DNA from: an uncultured Granulosicoccaceae bacterium
GTDB lineage: Bacteria; Pseudomonadota; Gammaproteobacteria; Granulosicoccales; Granulosicoccaceae
Direction: 5' to 3'
DNA length: 64,000 nucleotides
NCBI GenBank assembly: GCA_938028465.1
Contig: CALJAA010000028.1
Span: 1 to 64,000, forward strand
Part shown: positions 29,083 to 39,618 of the stretch, piece after piece
Layout: every line of letters begins with the position of its first letter
How positions within the stretch are numbered: position 1 is the first letter of the stretch
The notes under the pieces: generated by a model
Database searches by the model: none
Told to the model about the DNA's origin: nothing
What the model saw: the letters and a program-made list of their open reading frames with translations, nothing else
Program-made: the position numbers and the translations under genes

Positions 29083-31209
29083 TTGAGCACTTCACCTAAA
29101 GCTAAGGTAGCGAAAAAAACGGCAGCCAAAAAAGTTGCAAGTAAGATAGCTACCAAGAAAACAGTAGCCAAAAAGGCGGCAGCTAAGAAAGTTGCCAGTA
29201 AAAAAGTGGCTGGTAAAAAAACCGTTAGCAAAAAGTCGGTTAGTAAAAAAGCGGCCAGTAAAAAGACGGCCAGCAAAGTCACTAGTAAGGTTGGCAATAA
29301 AAAGGCAGCTAGTAAAGTCGCCAGTAAAAAGGTAGCGTCGGAAAAAACGCCAGCGCCAAAAGCTACGAAAAAGAAAGTGACAAAAAAAGCGACTCCAGCG
29401 AAAGCTCAGGCTGAAAGTGTTGATGTAGCCAAGCCAGCGGCTAAGCCAAAAACTGCAAAACCAGCAGTTGCCGAAAAGAAACCCGCGGCTCAAAAGGTGA
29501 AAAAGGAGAAGGCATTGAAGCCATCGCTTGCAAAGGAAGATGCAGTAGCATCGGGTGCCACAGCCCTCATTGTGCCGCAATCGGAGCACAGTGTTTCACG
29601 CAATTCAATAAGCAGAAACGCACTTAAGGTACTAACCCGGCTTCATGAAGAGGGCTATGCCTCCTATCTGGTTGGCGGCGGTGTGCGCGATGCGCTTGTG
29701 GGTATTCAGCCAAAAGATTTTGATGTGGCTACCAATGCAAGCCCAGAGCAGGTGAAGGAATGCTTCAGAAATTCTCGCATTATTGGCAGGCGGTTTAGAC
29801 TAGTGCATGTCGTGTTTGGTCGAGATGTGATTGAAGTTGCTACGTTCCGTGCAGCTCATGATAAAGGCGATGGCGGCGAAACAGAAGAATCCTCCGGCAG
29901 AATCGTCAGAGATAACGTATTCGGCACTATAGACGAAGACGCGATGCGCCGCGACTTCTCAGTAAATGCCTTGTACTACAACATTGCCGATGATTCGGTC
30001 GTAGACTATTGCGGCGGCTTACAAGACATCGATAAAAAATTGTTCAAGCTGATCGGTGATCCGCAAGTGCGTTGTGAAGAAGATCCAGTACGCGTGCTTC
30101 GCGCCGTACGCTTAGCTTCGAAACTTAAGTTCGAAATACACGAAGACACCCTAACGGCGATGAGAAAAACGGCGCACTTACTTGCGCAAACACCGCCTGC
30201 TAGATTGTTTGAAGAAGTACTAAAGCTATTTCAAGGTGGCTACGCGCAGCGTAGTTTTAACGCCGTTAGAGAACATGATTTACTCCAGTATCTTTTCCCC
30301 ATGTTGTCAGAGCGTTTAGAGGACGAAGACGAAGAGATTATTCAAATGTTGGATGCTGCGCTAAGCAACACTGATAAACGCGTAGCGCAAAACAAGCCGA
30401 TTACTCCGGCTTATTTATTGGCGTTTATGCTTTGGCCAGAAATCGAAGAACAGGCTATTGCACTTGTGGCTTCTGGACATCCTGCTAACGAAGCGTTGCA
30501 TACTGCAACCGATAGAGTTATGGCAGAGCAGCTTCAAGTCATCTCCATCCCGCGCCGTTTCTCGGGCCCTATGCGTGAAATTTGGCTTCTTCAACCTCGG
30601 TTGGAACACGCCCAAGGCAATCGTGCATTGAAGCTAATGGAAGATCGTCGATTTAGAGCGGCGTATGATTTCCTATGCTTGCGTGCTGGCGTAGACGAAC
30701 GGCTAGAAGCTTTAGCGGATTGGTGGACACGTATCCAAGAACTAAGCGGTGATAAGCAACAAAGTGAGTTAAAAAATAAGCCTCGCGTTGATAGCATCTG
30801 GGGTGCGGGCAGTGATAATGCGCAAGAGCCACATCGAGGCAATCGTAACCACGGTAAGCGACCTCAGGGTAAAAAAGTCCACGGCAAAAGAACTCACGGT
30901 AGACGACCGCAAGGCGCGCAAGGCAATTCACAAGGTAATTCACAAGGTAATTCACCGGGAAATAACTCACAGGGAAACCATTCGCAGCCATATAACCCAC
31001 AAGGCAACAACCCTCAGGGCGGGCAAGGTAGCGGCGGTCAGGGCAGCAATCACGGCAAAAAACCTCAAGGCAAAAAGCGCTGGGCGAGGCGTAGGAGATC
31101 CGGTCCGAAAAATGCCCAAGGTGGCCAGGGTGGCAATCATAGCGGTGGTGGTAATTACGGTGGCGGAGGAAATAGTGGTGGCAACGGTAACGGCAACTCC
31201 TTAGGCTAG
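29083..31209 (+). CDS. pcnB: polynucleotide adenylyltransferase (poly(A) polymerase I) with low-complexity N- and C-terminal extensions
   Basis: Core YLVGGGVRDALVGIQPKDFDVATNASPEQVKECFRNSRIIGRRFRLVHV; DAMRRDFSVNALYYN; TTG start; adjacent folK. Confidence 0.93.
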   Translation: MSTSPKAKVAKKTAAKKVASKIATKKTVAKKAAAKKVASKKVAGKKTVSKKSVSKKAASKKTASKVTSKVGNKKAASKVASKKVASEKTPAPKATKKKVTKKATPAKAQAESVDVAKPAAKPKTAKPAVAEKKPAAQKVKKEKALKPSLAKEDAVASGATALIVPQSEHSVSRNSISRNALKVLTRLHEEGYASYLVGGGVRDALVGIQPKDFDVATNASPEQVKECFRNSRIIGRRFRLVHVVFGRDVIEVATFRAAHDKGDGGETEESSGRIVRDNVFGTIDEDAMRRDFSVNALYYNIADDSVVDYCGGLQDIDKKLFKLIGDPQVRCEEDPVRVLRAVRLASKLKFEIHEDTLTAMRKTAHLLAQTPPARLFEEVLKLFQGGYAQRSFNAVREHDLLQYLFPMLSERLEDEDEEIIQMLDAALSNTDKRVAQNKPITPAYLLAFMLWPEIEEQAIALVASGHPANEALHTATDRVMAEQLQVISIPRRFSGPMREIWLLQPRLEHAQGNRALKLMEDRRFRAAYDFLCLRAGVDERLEALADWWTRIQELSGDKQQSELKNKPRVDSIWGAGSDNAQEPHRGNRNHGKRPQGKKVHGKRTHGRRPQGAQGNSQGNSQGNSPGNNSQGNHSQPYNPQGNNPQGGQGSGGQGSNHGKKPQGKKRWARRRRSGPKNAQGGQGGNHSGGGNYGGGGNSGGNGNGNSLG

Positions 31210-31214
31210 TTGAC

Positions 31215-31724
31215 GTGTCGTCAACTGATTCGATAACTACGCAGGTATTTATTGGCTTGGGTAGCAATATGAAAGAGCCGCTAGCCCAGCTAAAAGGGGC
31301 CGTTGCGGCACTACGCAGTTCGCCGGGCATTGGTAATGTTGTATGTTCATCTGTTTATCAAACAACACCGATGGGCCCCGCGGATCAACCAGACTATATC
31401 AATGCAGCGGTTCAATTCGATACAACGCTGTCCCCAATCCAACTACTTGATCGCACTCAGTTAATAGAAAACCGAGCTGGGAGAATTAGAGATAGGCGCT
31501 GGGGGCCACGATCCCTAGATTTAGATCTGTTGTTGTACGGACAACAAATTATTAACTCACTCCGGCTAACCGTGCCTCATTCGGGTATTGCTGAGCGTTC
31601 GTTTGTGTTGTATCCCCTTGCTGATTTAGCGCCATGTTTGAGCATACCGGGCAAGGGTAAGTTGAGTGATCTTCTAGATCGCTGTCCACAATTGGGCATC
31701 ACGCGACTACAATCATCATTATGA
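31215..31724 (+). CDS. folK: 2-amino-4-hydroxy-6-hydroxymethyldihydropteridine pyrophosphokinase
   Basis: VFIGLGSNMKEPLAQLKGAV; VYQTTPMG; ENRAGRIRDRRWGPRSLDLDLLLY; GTG start. Confidence 0.96.
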   Translation: MSSTDSITTQVFIGLGSNMKEPLAQLKGAVAALRSSPGIGNVVCSSVYQTTPMGPADQPDYINAAVQFDTTLSPIQLLDRTQLIENRAGRIRDRRWGPRSLDLDLLLYGQQIINSLRLTVPHSGIAERSFVLYPLADLAPCLSIPGKGKLSDLLDRCPQLGITRLQSSL

Positions 31725-32359
31725 AAAAGCAATTTATTGCAGTTGAAGGGCCGATCGGTGTCGGTAAATCTACATTAGCTAATTTATTAGCTGATGCGGG
31801 CAGTGCGTATCATCTGCAGGACACTGAAAACACTAATCCGTATTTGTCTGCGTTTTATACGCAGGGAAAATCCATGGCCTTTCACACCCAAATGCACTTT
31901 TTAATGTCGCGTTTGCAAGTGTTAGAAAACCCAGCCGTGGTTAAGCCGGTGCAGCCAATCGTTGCAGATTTTATGTTGGAAAAAGATCGCTTATTTGCCG
32001 AGTTAACACTTGATGAACAAGAGTGGTGGATGTATGCCGGCCTATATGAGCGCATGACAGCTAACTGTCCAAAGCCTGACTTTGTTATCTATCTTCAAGC
32101 ACCATTGTCACGCTTGATTCAGCGAATAGAAAAGCGGGGCATCCCAGATGAGCAGCGAATCGATAGCCATTACTTGCAGCAAGTGATTGATCAATATGAG
32201 CAGTTTTTTCATAACTACACCAGCACGCCACTGCTTATCGTCAATGCGGCTGACATCAATTTGGTCGATAATTCGTCAGATATCAATGCGCTATTGAGTC
32301 AAATTAGTAGCATTGAAGGTGGTCGACACTTCTACAATCCGAGTGTTGTAAAGGCCTGA
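31721..32359 (+). CDS. deoxynucleoside kinase family protein
   Basis: FIAVEGPIGVGKSTLA P-loop; FMLEKDRLFAELTLDEQEWWMY; PDFVIYLQAPLSRLIQRIEKRG. Confidence 0.88.
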   Translation: MKKQFIAVEGPIGVGKSTLANLLADAGSAYHLQDTENTNPYLSAFYTQGKSMAFHTQMHFLMSRLQVLENPAVVKPVQPIVADFMLEKDRLFAELTLDEQEWWMYAGLYERMTANCPKPDFVIYLQAPLSRLIQRIEKRGIPDEQRIDSHYLQQVIDQYEQFFHNYTSTPLLIVNAADINLVDNSSDINALLSQISSIEGGRHFYNPSVVKA

Positions 32360-32523
32360 TTGGCCAATATTCATTGAGTGAACCTTAAACGAACCTGAAT
32401 ATCGGTTTTTTTGCCCCTGCCGAGGCTCTAAATCAATCTTTCTTCACTAGATACGTTGTATTTATTGCACTAAACCCGCCTGATAGGCGAAAATACAGTT
32501 TAGTAACCCTAATGGATTGAAAA

Positions 32524-33231
32524 ATGTCGGAAAGACAAAAATTGCGGATCGCCCTGCTTGAAGATAATCCAGACCAAGCGTCGCGCGTGTCTGGTTGGAT
32601 CGAGGATAGAGACTATCACTGTGGTGTTTTTTCAACAGCTGATGATTTCCAGCGAGCTTTTAGAAAGTCTAGCTACGATGTAGTAGTGTTGGATTGGGAA
32701 CTACAATCTGGCAGTTCAGGCTTAGAAGTCTTGCATTGGATTCGTAAAACGCTAACCAGCGATATCCCAATTATTTTTGTAACGGCCCGTCAGGCTGAAG
32801 AAGACATCGTTACTGCACTACAAGCTGGGGCGGATGACTACTTAGCAAAACCGGTTCGTCAACACGAGCTGCTTGCTAGGCTTTATGCCTTAGCTCGTCG
32901 TGCGCAACCAGAAACTGAAATTCTTGAATGCCCGCCGTACACGTTTGATACATCAAACCGACAAGTACTGCTAACGGGTGAGCAAATCAAGCTGACTGAA
33001 AAAGAATATGAACTGGCTTTGTTTTTATTCCGCAATCGAGGCCGCGTGTTGTCGCGCCAGCATTTGCTAACGTCTGTATGGGGTACATCCGCTGAGCTCA
33101 ATACTCGTACTGTTGATACACACGCAAGCCGTTTGCGCAAAAAACTTAAGTTGCTAGCGTCTGAGCGATGGAAGCTTACCTCCATTTATCAGCACGGCTA
33201 TCGTCTTGAGGAACACACCAGTAACGACTAA
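32524..33231 (+). CDS. OmpR-family response regulator
   Basis: Receiver RIALLEDNPDQA...VVLDWEL...DYLAKPV; winged-helix LTEKEYELALFLFRNRGRVLSRQHLL..VDTHASRLRKKL. Confidence 0.93.
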   Translation: MSERQKLRIALLEDNPDQASRVSGWIEDRDYHCGVFSTADDFQRAFRKSSYDVVVLDWELQSGSSGLEVLHWIRKTLTSDIPIIFVTARQAEEDIVTALQAGADDYLAKPVRQHELLARLYALARRAQPETEILECPPYTFDTSNRQVLLTGEQIKLTEKEYELALFLFRNRGRVLSRQHLLTSVWGTSAELNTRTVDTHASRLRKKLKLLASERWKLTSIYQHGYRLEEHTSND

Positions 33232-33235
33232 CTAG

Positions 33236-35830
33236 ATGGCTGCCAAGTCACGACCCAGTGGTATAACACCTTTATGGCTGCTGGGTTTTCTAGTCCTTTT
33301 GCTATCTTTGACCGGTGTGTTGTTGTGGAGTGATGCAACTCGCAAACTGGATCGCTTGTTACACGATAGTTGGGTGCGATTTAACCAACGTGTCCCGCAT
33401 GAAAACGTCGTTATAGCGGCCATTGATCCAACCAGCTTGCGCCAAATTGGGCGCTGGCCGTGGCCTCGAGATGTTCAAGCCTTACTCTACAATCAATTGG
33501 CTGACCTTGACGCTGCTGCTGTGGTTGCCGATGTGCTTTACACAGAGCCTGACGCCGATAGCTCGATGGATCAGTTACTCGTTGAATCACTAGAGCGCCA
33601 AAAGCTCACGATTTTGCCTGTGTTTACAGAAGGCAATCAAGGTCAAAACGGAGCGGAGAAACTTCCCTTACCTGCCTTAACTCAATTGGTTACCGATCTA
33701 GGTCATATTCATTTGCCGATCGATGACGATGGCATCGTGCGCCGGGTCTATTTAAAAGCAGGTTACAGCAGCCCACATTGGTCGTCGCTTCCGCTCGCCG
33801 CCTACCTGCAATCGTCCGCTTCCGATCAGCGTGCGTCAATTGAACTGCCAGGAAAGCGCGTTAAAAGTTTGGGTAATACCAACTTTCAGTGGGTGCAGGA
33901 TTACGAAGTGTTGATTCCGTTTTATGGGCCGAGTGGGACCATTCCGAGCGTATCGGCCTTAAGCTTAATTAACGGGAAAGCTGACCCTGAAGCCATTCGG
34001 GGCAAAACTGTATTTGTGGGCATTACCGGTACTGGGCTAAGTGATGTGGTTCCAACGCCGGTATCTGCATTAGATCAGCCTGTGCCTGGTGTAGAGATAC
34101 ACGCCAATATTTATTCTGCGTTGCTAGACAATAGTTTGGTAACCCGTGTTGATGGTTGGCTTAACTTTGCTGTGGCGCTGCTGTTGTTACCGCTCATGTT
34201 ATTGGTGTATTCACGCGCAGCAACCCGATGGGGATTAGCAATGGCCTTGGTTGGAGCATTGCTGCCGATAGCATTGAGTTTTGTGATTTATTTCTTTGGC
34301 AAGCTTTGGTATCCGCCTTTGTCAGCAAGCGTACCCATACTCGTTAGTTACTTGCTTTGGAGTTGGCATCGACTCAGCTATGTCAGTGGTTTCTTAGAGC
34401 AAGAAAACGCCCAACTAGTGCCAGCGCTTGAAGCAGTTGATCGTACTGATAATGCAGCCTTAGAATCTTTTTTTAAGAATGCTGCAATGCATCTACCGAT
34501 AAAAGCGTGGCAGTTTTCTGCGCGAGGGCAGTTGGTTGAAGGTGGTGATTCGATACCCAATTTGCCAGATCAAACTGGTGGAGAAAGCTGGTTACATCGC
34601 GATAACTACTACAAGAAAAACTATCCCACACCGGGCAAACTATCGATCTCCTTAGAAGTTGAAGACAGTGAGGTAGGAAAGCAGCTAACGCGTTATATCG
34701 ATTCACTTGCACGTGTTCAGTTGCGTCGCAAGCCTGGCAGATTTACAGGCTCGATAGAGAAGCTTCAAGTTAGTGCACTCAAACTTAGCGACCAAATGGC
34801 CACGCTTCGTGGCATCAAAGTATTCACAGAAACTGTTTTAGCAGGTAGCCCTGCAGGTTTCATCGTTTGGAATGCGGCGGGTGAAATGGTTAGAAGTAAC
34901 CCATTGATACGCGAATTGTTTCCAAGGTTGCGCGCAGCGCCGTTGTTGATTGATTTTATCAAAGAGCTAGATCACGACCCCAGTAAAAGTGCTGATTTAA
35001 AGTTGCTTCGTGAGCTAATACTAGAAAGTAAATCTTGGCAGATCATCAAAGTCGATGGTGAGCGTGAGTTTATTGTTAATTTTAGTGCTGTTGGTGAGCA
35101 GCTGAGTGAACGATTGATTTGCGCTTCGGTGGTGGATGTGTCTGATATACGTGGCGCGGAGAGAGCAAGGGCTGAGATGGTTGATTATCTATCTCATGAT
35201 TTACGATCACCGTTGATTTCTGCGATGTATGGATTAGAAGAGATCGATGAAGAGCACAGTGCACAAACAGAGCGAGTAAAAAGCAATATCAACCGCAGCT
35301 TGCAAATGATGGATGACTTGCTGCACGTGGCGCGAGCGGATAGTTTGCGAGCGGATAATTTTTCTGAAGTGTTGTTTAATTCTGTTATTGATAATGCGCT
35401 GGATCAACTACTTCCGCAGGCCCGGAAACGTAAAATCTCCATCGATGTTGATACAGAGGATGATGACTTTTGGCTGCTAGGTGATGCCTCGTCGCTCGAA
35501 AGAGCTGTGGTGAATATTGTGGGTAACGCGATCAAATATTCTGAAGACGGCGGTGAAATCACCATCGAAATTTTCCGTAAAGAAAGTTCGGTGCAATTAC
35601 ATGTAACCGACGACGGTGTTGGTATAGACCCTGCCATGATGGGTGATCTATTTACGCGTTTTAAGCGTGATGCCAAGGTGGCTGATAAATTTCAAGGTAT
35701 CGGTTTGGGCTTAGCATTAGTTGCACGTGTGGTGTCCCAGCACGGCGGAGAAGTGCATGCTGAGAGCCCGGGTAAGGGCACCAAGATTGTATTGCAACTG
35801 CCGTTACGAGCAGAGTTACTTACTGATTAG
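33236..35830 (+). CDS. CHASE2-domain sensor histidine kinase
   Basis: N-terminal CHASE2-like region ([27 protein letters not shown]), 3 TM; H-box [17 protein letters not shown] boxes; paired with upstream regulator. Confidence 0.9.
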   Translation: MAAKSRPSGITPLWLLGFLVLLLSLTGVLLWSDATRKLDRLLHDSWVRFNQRVPHENVVIAAIDPTSLRQIGRWPWPRDVQALLYNQLADLDAAAVVADVLYTEPDADSSMDQLLVESLERQKLTILPVFTEGNQGQNGAEKLPLPALTQLVTDLGHIHLPIDDDGIVRRVYLKAGYSSPHWSSLPLAAYLQSSASDQRASIELPGKRVKSLGNTNFQWVQDYEVLIPFYGPSGTIPSVSALSLINGKADPEAIRGKTVFVGITGTGLSDVVPTPVSALDQPVPGVEIHANIYSALLDNSLVTRVDGWLNFAVALLLLPLMLLVYSRAATRWGLAMALVGALLPIALSFVIYFFGKLWYPPLSASVPILVSYLLWSWHRLSYVSGFLEQENAQLVPALEAVDRTDNAALESFFKNAAMHLPIKAWQFSARGQLVEGGDSIPNLPDQTGGESWLHRDNYYKKNYPTPGKLSISLEVEDSEVGKQLTRYIDSLARVQLRRKPGRFTGSIEKLQVSALKLSDQMATLRGIKVFTETVLAGSPAGFIVWNAAGEMVRSNPLIRELFPRLRAAPLLIDFIKELDHDPSKSADLKLLRELILESKSWQIIKVDGEREFIVNFSAVGEQLSERLICASVVDVSDIRGAERARAEMVDYLSHDLRSPLISAMYGLEEIDEEHSAQTERVKSNINRSLQMMDDLLHVARADSLRADNFSEVLFNSVIDNALDQLLPQARKRKISIDVDTEDDDFWLLGDASSLERAVVNIVGNAIKYSEDGGEITIEIFRKESSVQLHVTDDGVGIDPAMMGDLFTRFKRDAKVADKFQGIGLGLALVARVVSQHGGEVHAESPGKGTKIVLQLPLRAELLTD

Positions 35831-36488
35831 AGGCTGCCGTTACTGTTCTGACGCTACCCTTTTCGTCAGATAACAATAAAAGATTTGCTGGCCTTGCTGC
35901 AAACAACCCATTGGTGACTACGCCGGTAATATCATTGATGGTTGACTCAAGCGTAAGCGGATCGTCAATGGTAAAGCCGTGGCAATCGATTATTTCGTTG
36001 CCGTTATCAGTACGTTTGCCTTCGCGGTATTCAGGGTCAGCACCGAGCTTCACAATCTCTCTAGCAACGTAGCTACGAGCCATCGGGATAACTTCAATAG
36101 GCAATGGAAACTCTCCGAGCACATTAACTAGCTTGGAGTCATCAGCGATGCAAATAAATTGTTGGCTAGCCGCAGCAATGATTTTCTCGCGCGTTAGGGC
36201 AGCACCGCCACCTTTTATTAATTGCAATTCTGGATTGGCTTCGTCAGCGCCGTCGATGTAGAGCTCTAGGCTGCCACAACTATTGAGATCCAGCATATCG
36301 TAGCCATGAGCTTTTAAGCGCTCAGCTGTGGCTTCAGAGCTGGCGACAGCGCCCGCTAGATCGATGTTGCGGGCAGCTAATGCATCGATGAATTCGTTTA
36401 CGGTGGAGCCGGTGCCTACGCCTAAGATAGTGCCTGGTTTGACGTGCTCTACCGCAGCTAGGGCGACAGCTTTTTTAGCAGCTTGCAT
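35820..36488 (-). CDS. rpiA: ribose-5-phosphate isomerase A
   Basis: [46 protein letters not shown]; overlaps the kinase gene end by 11 bp. Confidence 0.96.
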   Translation of the reverse strand: MQAAKKAVALAAVEHVKPGTILGVGTGSTVNEFIDALAARNIDLAGAVASSEATAERLKAHGYDMLDLNSCGSLELYIDGADEANPELQLIKGGGAALTREKIIAAASQQFICIADDSKLVNVLGEFPLPIEVIPMARSYVAREIVKLGADPEYREGKRTDNGNEIIDCHGFTIDDPLTLESTINDITGVVTNGLFAARPANLLLLSDEKGSVRTVTAASNQ

Positions 36489-36577
36489 GGAGTTAAAGTT
36501 TCAGTTGGTGATATGACCCACAAGTGGACCGAAAACCGGTACATTGGTATTTTACAACCAGATTACAGCACGACCGC

Positions 36578-38098
36578 ATGAGTGGGTTTCACGAGCAGTA
36601 TATCAAACGCATTCTCAGCGCGAGGGTTTACGATGTAAGCCTAGAAACTCGCCTGCATAATGCATCATTATTATCCCAACGCATTGATAATAATGTGTTG
36701 CTCAAACGCGAAGATGAACAACCCATCTTCTCGTTTAAGTGTCGCGGCGCCTTCAATCGAATATTTCAGCTGAGCCAAACCAAAACCCTCAGCGGCGTTA
36801 TTGCCGCTTCTGCTGGCAACCATGCTCAGGGCGTCGCGTTAGCAGCAAATAAATTGGGCTTAAAAGCCATCATCGTTATGCCCGAAACCACACCTAGCAT
36901 TAAGGTAGAGTCGGTAAAGAGTTTAGGAGCTCAAGCGATACTGCACGGTGATGATTTTGATGCGGCGCTCGAGCGCGCGCTGGTTCTGGCTGACGAATAC
37001 CAATTCGAATTTATCCATCCCTTCGATTCACCCGATACTATTGCTGGGCAAGGTACCGTCGCGGTCGAACTGTGTAGACAGCATCCCGAACCTATCGATG
37101 CAGTGTTTGTGCCCGTGGGTGGTGGTGGGCTAGCGGCCGGTGTCTCGGCTTATCTAAAATATTTGCGGCCTGAAATCAAAGTCATCGGTGTGGAGCCGGT
37201 TGAAGCTGCCAGCATGCACAATGCACTCAAGGCTGATGAAAGAATCATTCTGTCTCAAGTCGGTTTATTTGCCGACGGCGTAGCAGTTAAGCAGGTGGGA
37301 GAAGAAAATTTTCGCGTATGCCGAGAATTTCTCGATGCAGTGGTATTAGTTAGTGTTGATGAAATGGCATCCGCAATCAAGGATATTTTTACTGATACAC
37401 GTACCCTGGTGGAACCTGCTGGTGCATTGGCTGTTGCTGGCCTCAAGCGCTACGTTAGTGATAATAAAATAAAAGAACAAACATTGATTGCAGTAAACAG
37501 TGGTGCCAATATCAACTTTGATCGCCTACGCCACGTAGCAGAGCGCGCTGAAATTGGCGAAAACCGCGAAGCGCTCTTTGCTGTCACTATTCCAGAGCGG
37601 CCCGGTAGCTTCCGGCGCTTCTGCGAAATTCTCGGGCGACGCAGTATCACTGAGTTTAACTATCGCTATTCAGACGAGGCCAGCGCGGTAGTGTTTGCAG
37701 GCGTTGAAATAAGTGATGCTGAAGAAGAACGGCTTGAAATCGTTAAGGCGCTAGAAGCCAATGGTTATCAAGTGCTCGATATGACGCACAACGATACCGC
37801 TAAATTGCACGTGCGCCACATGGTTGGTGGTAACGCCGGCCTAAGTAACGAACGCCTACTGCGCTTCCGCTTCCCTGAACGCCCCGGTGCATTATTAGAT
37901 TTTCTTGATCAGGTTGGCGAACGCTGGAACATCAGCCTGTTTCACTATCGCAATCACGGTGCGGCATACGGTCGAGTTTTAGTAGGCGTGCAATTACCTA
38001 AAACCGAACAACAACAGTTTGATCAGTTTATTGAGCGATTAGGGTTCAAAGCAACGGATGAAACTGATAACGAAGCTTATACAGCCTTTTTGCGATAA
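36578..38098 (+). CDS. ilvA: threonine ammonia-lyase, biosynthetic
   Basis: LKREDEQPIFSFKCRGAFNRI; ASAGNHAQGVAL; PVGGGGLAAGVSAY; two C-terminal ACT-like regions. Confidence 0.95.
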   Translation: MSGFHEQYIKRILSARVYDVSLETRLHNASLLSQRIDNNVLLKREDEQPIFSFKCRGAFNRIFQLSQTKTLSGVIAASAGNHAQGVALAANKLGLKAIIVMPETTPSIKVESVKSLGAQAILHGDDFDAALERALVLADEYQFEFIHPFDSPDTIAGQGTVAVELCRQHPEPIDAVFVPVGGGGLAAGVSAYLKYLRPEIKVIGVEPVEAASMHNALKADERIILSQVGLFADGVAVKQVGEENFRVCREFLDAVVLVSVDEMASAIKDIFTDTRTLVEPAGALAVAGLKRYVSDNKIKEQTLIAVNSGANINFDRLRHVAERAEIGENREALFAVTIPERPGSFRRFCEILGRRSITEFNYRYSDEASAVVFAGVEISDAEEERLEIVKALEANGYQVLDMTHNDTAKLHVRHMVGGNAGLSNERLLRFRFPERPGALLDFLDQVGERWNISLFHYRNHGAAYGRVLVGVQLPKTEQQQFDQFIERLGFKATDETDNEAYTAFLR

Positions 38099-38139
38099 CT
38101 TGTGCTTAGGCATTCACTTTAGCGCGTTACTACAACAGA

Positions 38140-38733
38140 TCAGCCCTTACGTGGGTAAATATTTTTATCGGTAATGACCATATCCAGGGGCACATCCCAC
38201 CATTCATGAAATACCGTCTCTGATTTTTGGCACTCGTGAGCTACGCCAATGAGCATAGGCTGCTGTTCGCCTTCACGCCTGAATGCAAAACTTTTATCGT
38301 AAAAACCGCCACCCATGCCCATGCGATTTGCGGCGCTATCAAACGCCACTAGGGGTACCAAAATGCAATCTAACTCCTCGGGTTTTAAATAACTTTTAAC
38401 AGGGATATCTGGTTCAAGTAAGCCAAACCGTTTTTTTACCATTGGAGTTTGATCGCTGAATGGCGCAAACAGTAAGGTTTCATCGTTAACGATGGGTAGT
38501 GTTGTTACAGCGCCATTGGCGCGAGCGTCTCGTAGCAATGCGTCTACTGAGATTTCTCCACGAACCGCCAGGTAGCCTGCAATACAACTTTTATCGTTAA
38601 TGAAAGGCTTACACAGCGCTTGAAGGTTGCTGGCTGCGGCGTTGAGTTGTTCTGGGGTTAACTCTAAGCGTAGTGCTTGTTTATTGCGGCGCAAGTCGTC
38701 GCGTTTAGAAGTGTTGTTCGCAGTGTTGTTCAT
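38140..38733 (-). CDS. fau: 5-formyltetrahydrofolate cyclo-ligase family protein
   Basis: LRRNKQALRLELTPEQ; LDCILVPLVAFDSAANRMGMGGGFYDKSF; next to 6S RNA as in other gammaproteobacteria. Confidence 0.92.
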   Translation of the reverse strand: MNNTANNTSKRDDLRRNKQALRLELTPEQLNAAASNLQALCKPFINDKSCIAGYLAVRGEISVDALLRDARANGAVTTLPIVNDETLLFAPFSDQTPMVKKRFGLLEPDIPVKSYLKPEELDCILVPLVAFDSAANRMGMGGGFYDKSFAFRREGEQQPMLIGVAHECQKSETVFHEWWDVPLDMVITDKNIYPRKG

Positions 38734-38758
38734 AGGTAAGCATTGAGCAATAAAAAGT

Positions 38759-38947
38759 GTATCAACCACGAATGCCGTTTTTGGTGTGCTACCTTGAACC
38801 AATCGGTTCAGGTGGGAACATCCGGAATCGCTTCAGGCTTTCCGCCGTAGCGGACATGCACAACAGCAACCACCGGCACGGTTCCCGGGGTGAGAAATTA
38901 GGCTCAAGGGATATACCCAACCGAATAACAAACACCGCAGAAGATAC
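38759..38947 (-). ncRNA. ssrS: 6S RNA
   Basis: Between zapA and fau, same strand. Reverse strand carries recognisable 6S segments: TATCCCTTGAGCCTAATTT (E. coli GUCCCCUGAGCCGAUAUUU), GTCCGCTACGGCGGAAAGCCTGAA, CACCTGAACCGATTGGTTCAAGG (E. coli CACCUUGAACCAAGGGUUCAAGG). Closing stem TGCGGTGTTTG/CAAAAACGGCA plus GTATC/GATAC. Ends approximate. Confidence 0.85.
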
Positions 38948-39035
38948 AGAACCAGCGTAGCATGAACTTCTCGTTGTTGTGAATAACAATGATGTTACGA
39001 AAAAATGTTTACGCTAACTAATACGCAGATAAACG

Positions 39036-39332
39036 CTAAGCATCTTCGTGTAATAAACTGTCAAGTTTTTTGTTGATGGTTTGTAAGCGTTCAGAAACGT
39101 TATCGTCACCTGGTTCGCTATTGCGTTCTGTCAGCAATGCATAAGCTGTGTTGATGGCAGTAACAATGGCAAGCTTCTCTGTGCTCGACGAATTATTTCT
39201 CATTCGTAAATCACGCATTGACTTATCCACATAAGCTGCAGCATCGGCCAATGCGTCTTCTTGCCCTGGTGCGCACGCTAACTGCACCTCTTTGTCAAGA
39301 ATACGTAGTTTTACTGTATTGGCTTTACTCAT
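39036..39332 (-). CDS. zapA: cell division protein ZapA
   Basis: VKLRILDKEVQLACAPGQEDALADAAAYVDKSMRDLR; TEKLAIVTAINTAYALL. Confidence 0.9.
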   Translation of the reverse strand: MSKANTVKLRILDKEVQLACAPGQEDALADAAAYVDKSMRDLRMRNNSSSTEKLAIVTAINTAYALLTERNSEPGDDNVSERLQTINKKLDSLLHEDA

Positions 39333-39550
39333 TGACTTGCCTCCAGCGATTTAAGACGCATAATCATTTGCTCTACTTTTGAGCGTGCCTGTTCATTTTT
39401 TTCAATTAGGCGCGCACGTTCTTCGATAAGACTATTTTGCTGATCTTGGAGTGAGGCATTTTCCAGACGCAGTCGTTCGCACAAGCTGATTACATCTTGT
39501 AGCTTGGCTTCGATATCGCTGAGGCCCTGATTGAGCTCTGGTTGAGACAT
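39329..39550 (-). CDS. small coiled-coil protein (TIGR02449/ZapB-like family)
   Basis: 73 aa, DIEAKLQDVISLCERLRLENASLQDQQNSLIEERARLIEKNEQARSKVEQMIMRLKSLE; directly upstream of zapA. Confidence 0.75.
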   Translation of the reverse strand: MSQPELNQGLSDIEAKLQDVISLCERLRLENASLQDQQNSLIEERARLIEKNEQARSKVEQMIMRLKSLEASQ

Positions 39551-39618
39551 GCTTGATCCTGCGTGGAAAGACAGCGCATTGTATACTCAAGAACAGCTAA
39601 ACTGGCAAGTGCTTTATA

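Noticed and set aside
29092-29589. 165-aa minus-strand ORF rich in Phe/Leu/Cys
   Set aside because: It is the antisense of the Lys/Ala repeat region of pcnB; the composition is a by-product of AAA/GCC codons.
30653-31330. 225-aa minus-strand ORF rich in Cys/His/Tyr
   Set aside because: Antisense of the Gly/Asn-rich pcnB tail and folK start; no recognisable motif or ribosome binding site.
38757-38960. 67-aa plus-strand ORF
   Set aside because: Coincides with the antisense of the 6S RNA.
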